A stretch of DNA of 64,000 nt, taken from NCBI GenBank assembly GCA_934045075.1, contig OW203722.1, positions 4,707,264-4,771,263 of the forward strand, given 5' to 3'. The notes below the pieces were generated by a model. It saw only the letters and a program-made list of their open reading frames with translations, was not told the origin of the DNA and did no database searches. This document shows positions 63,940 through 64,000 of the stretch, piece after piece. The position numbers and the translations under genes are program-made. Position 1 is the stretch's first letter, and the number at the start of each line of letters is the position of its first letter. The stretch is from Yponomeuta sedellus. Taxonomy: Eukaryota > Arthropoda > Insecta > Lepidoptera > Yponomeutidae.

Positions 63940-64000
63940 TTCTGGCCCCACACTAGGATACCCTGTGTCGTGGGTTCCAGAAACAACGACATCACAAACG
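63940..64000 (-). mobile_element. SINE family F, cut by the window edge
   Basis: GGCCCCACACTAGGATACCC, TGTGTCGTGGGTTCCAG and ACGACATCACAAACG follow the family F order. Confidence 0.6.

Overview
The window looks like AT-rich nuclear DNA of a moth or butterfly (Lepidoptera). The reasons are its repeat content (Helitron ends of the Lep1 type that carry a tetranucleotide array, several tRNA-derived SINE families, RTE-like tails ending in GAA or GGAT repeats, CR1-like 3' ends, Penelope-like elements), short introns with consensus GT/AG sites, and no bacterial-style gene packing. Most of the 64 kb is transposon debris, often nested, and only a few stretches look like host genes.

Protein-coding content. 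(1) Minus strand, 2380-3385: four small exons joined in one phase by three introns of about 80 bp, plus a likely untranslated first exon ending at 3779. They encode an acidic/basic cysteine-containing protein of a large uncharacterised insect family. Its end is frameshifted and a detached C-terminal remnant lies at 2173-2307, so the middle of the protein is missing. (2) Plus strand, 20765-20927: one GC-rich exon whose 50 codons match the start of the SPN domain of Shank/ProSAP scaffold proteins. No following exon was recognised, so everything downstream may lie in a very long first intron. (3) 40505-44913: a complete-looking two-ORF non-LTR retrotransposon of CR1/Jockey type, with PHD-finger ORF1 and endonuclease/reverse transcriptase ORF2, both open.

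Layout. 0-13 kb: R1-like and RTE-like fragments, the cysteine-protein gene and scattered repeats. 13-20 kb: MITEs, tRNA-like SINEs, a TTA array, a cluster of palindromes and a MITE split by a three-copy SINE array. 20.7 kb: the Shank-like exon. 22-33 kb: SINEs, RTE tails, a Penelope-like GIY-YIG fragment, and a Helitron holding a 427-bp CATA array and an RTE fragment. 33-40 kb: a TA-flanked MITE, strong palindromes, and a 24-bp minisatellite cut by three separate insertions. 40.5-45.5 kb: the intact LINE followed by an RTE 3' end with its own target duplication. 46-55 kb: more SINEs, an inverted-repeat element and a reverse Helitron with nested insertions. 55.86-60.31 kb: a 2214-bp segment present twice in tandem with a 19-bp fold-back filler at the junction. 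60.3-64 kb: little that can be recognised.

The most noteworthy signals are structural: many exact fold-back palindromes in otherwise unique sequence, SINEs joined to their own inverted copies (one such pair has target-site duplications around the whole palindrome), the fold-back filler between the duplicated blocks, hairpins with compensatory changes at CR1-like 3' ends, and a hairpin-plus-GAAAC motif with paired changes in Penelope-related ends.
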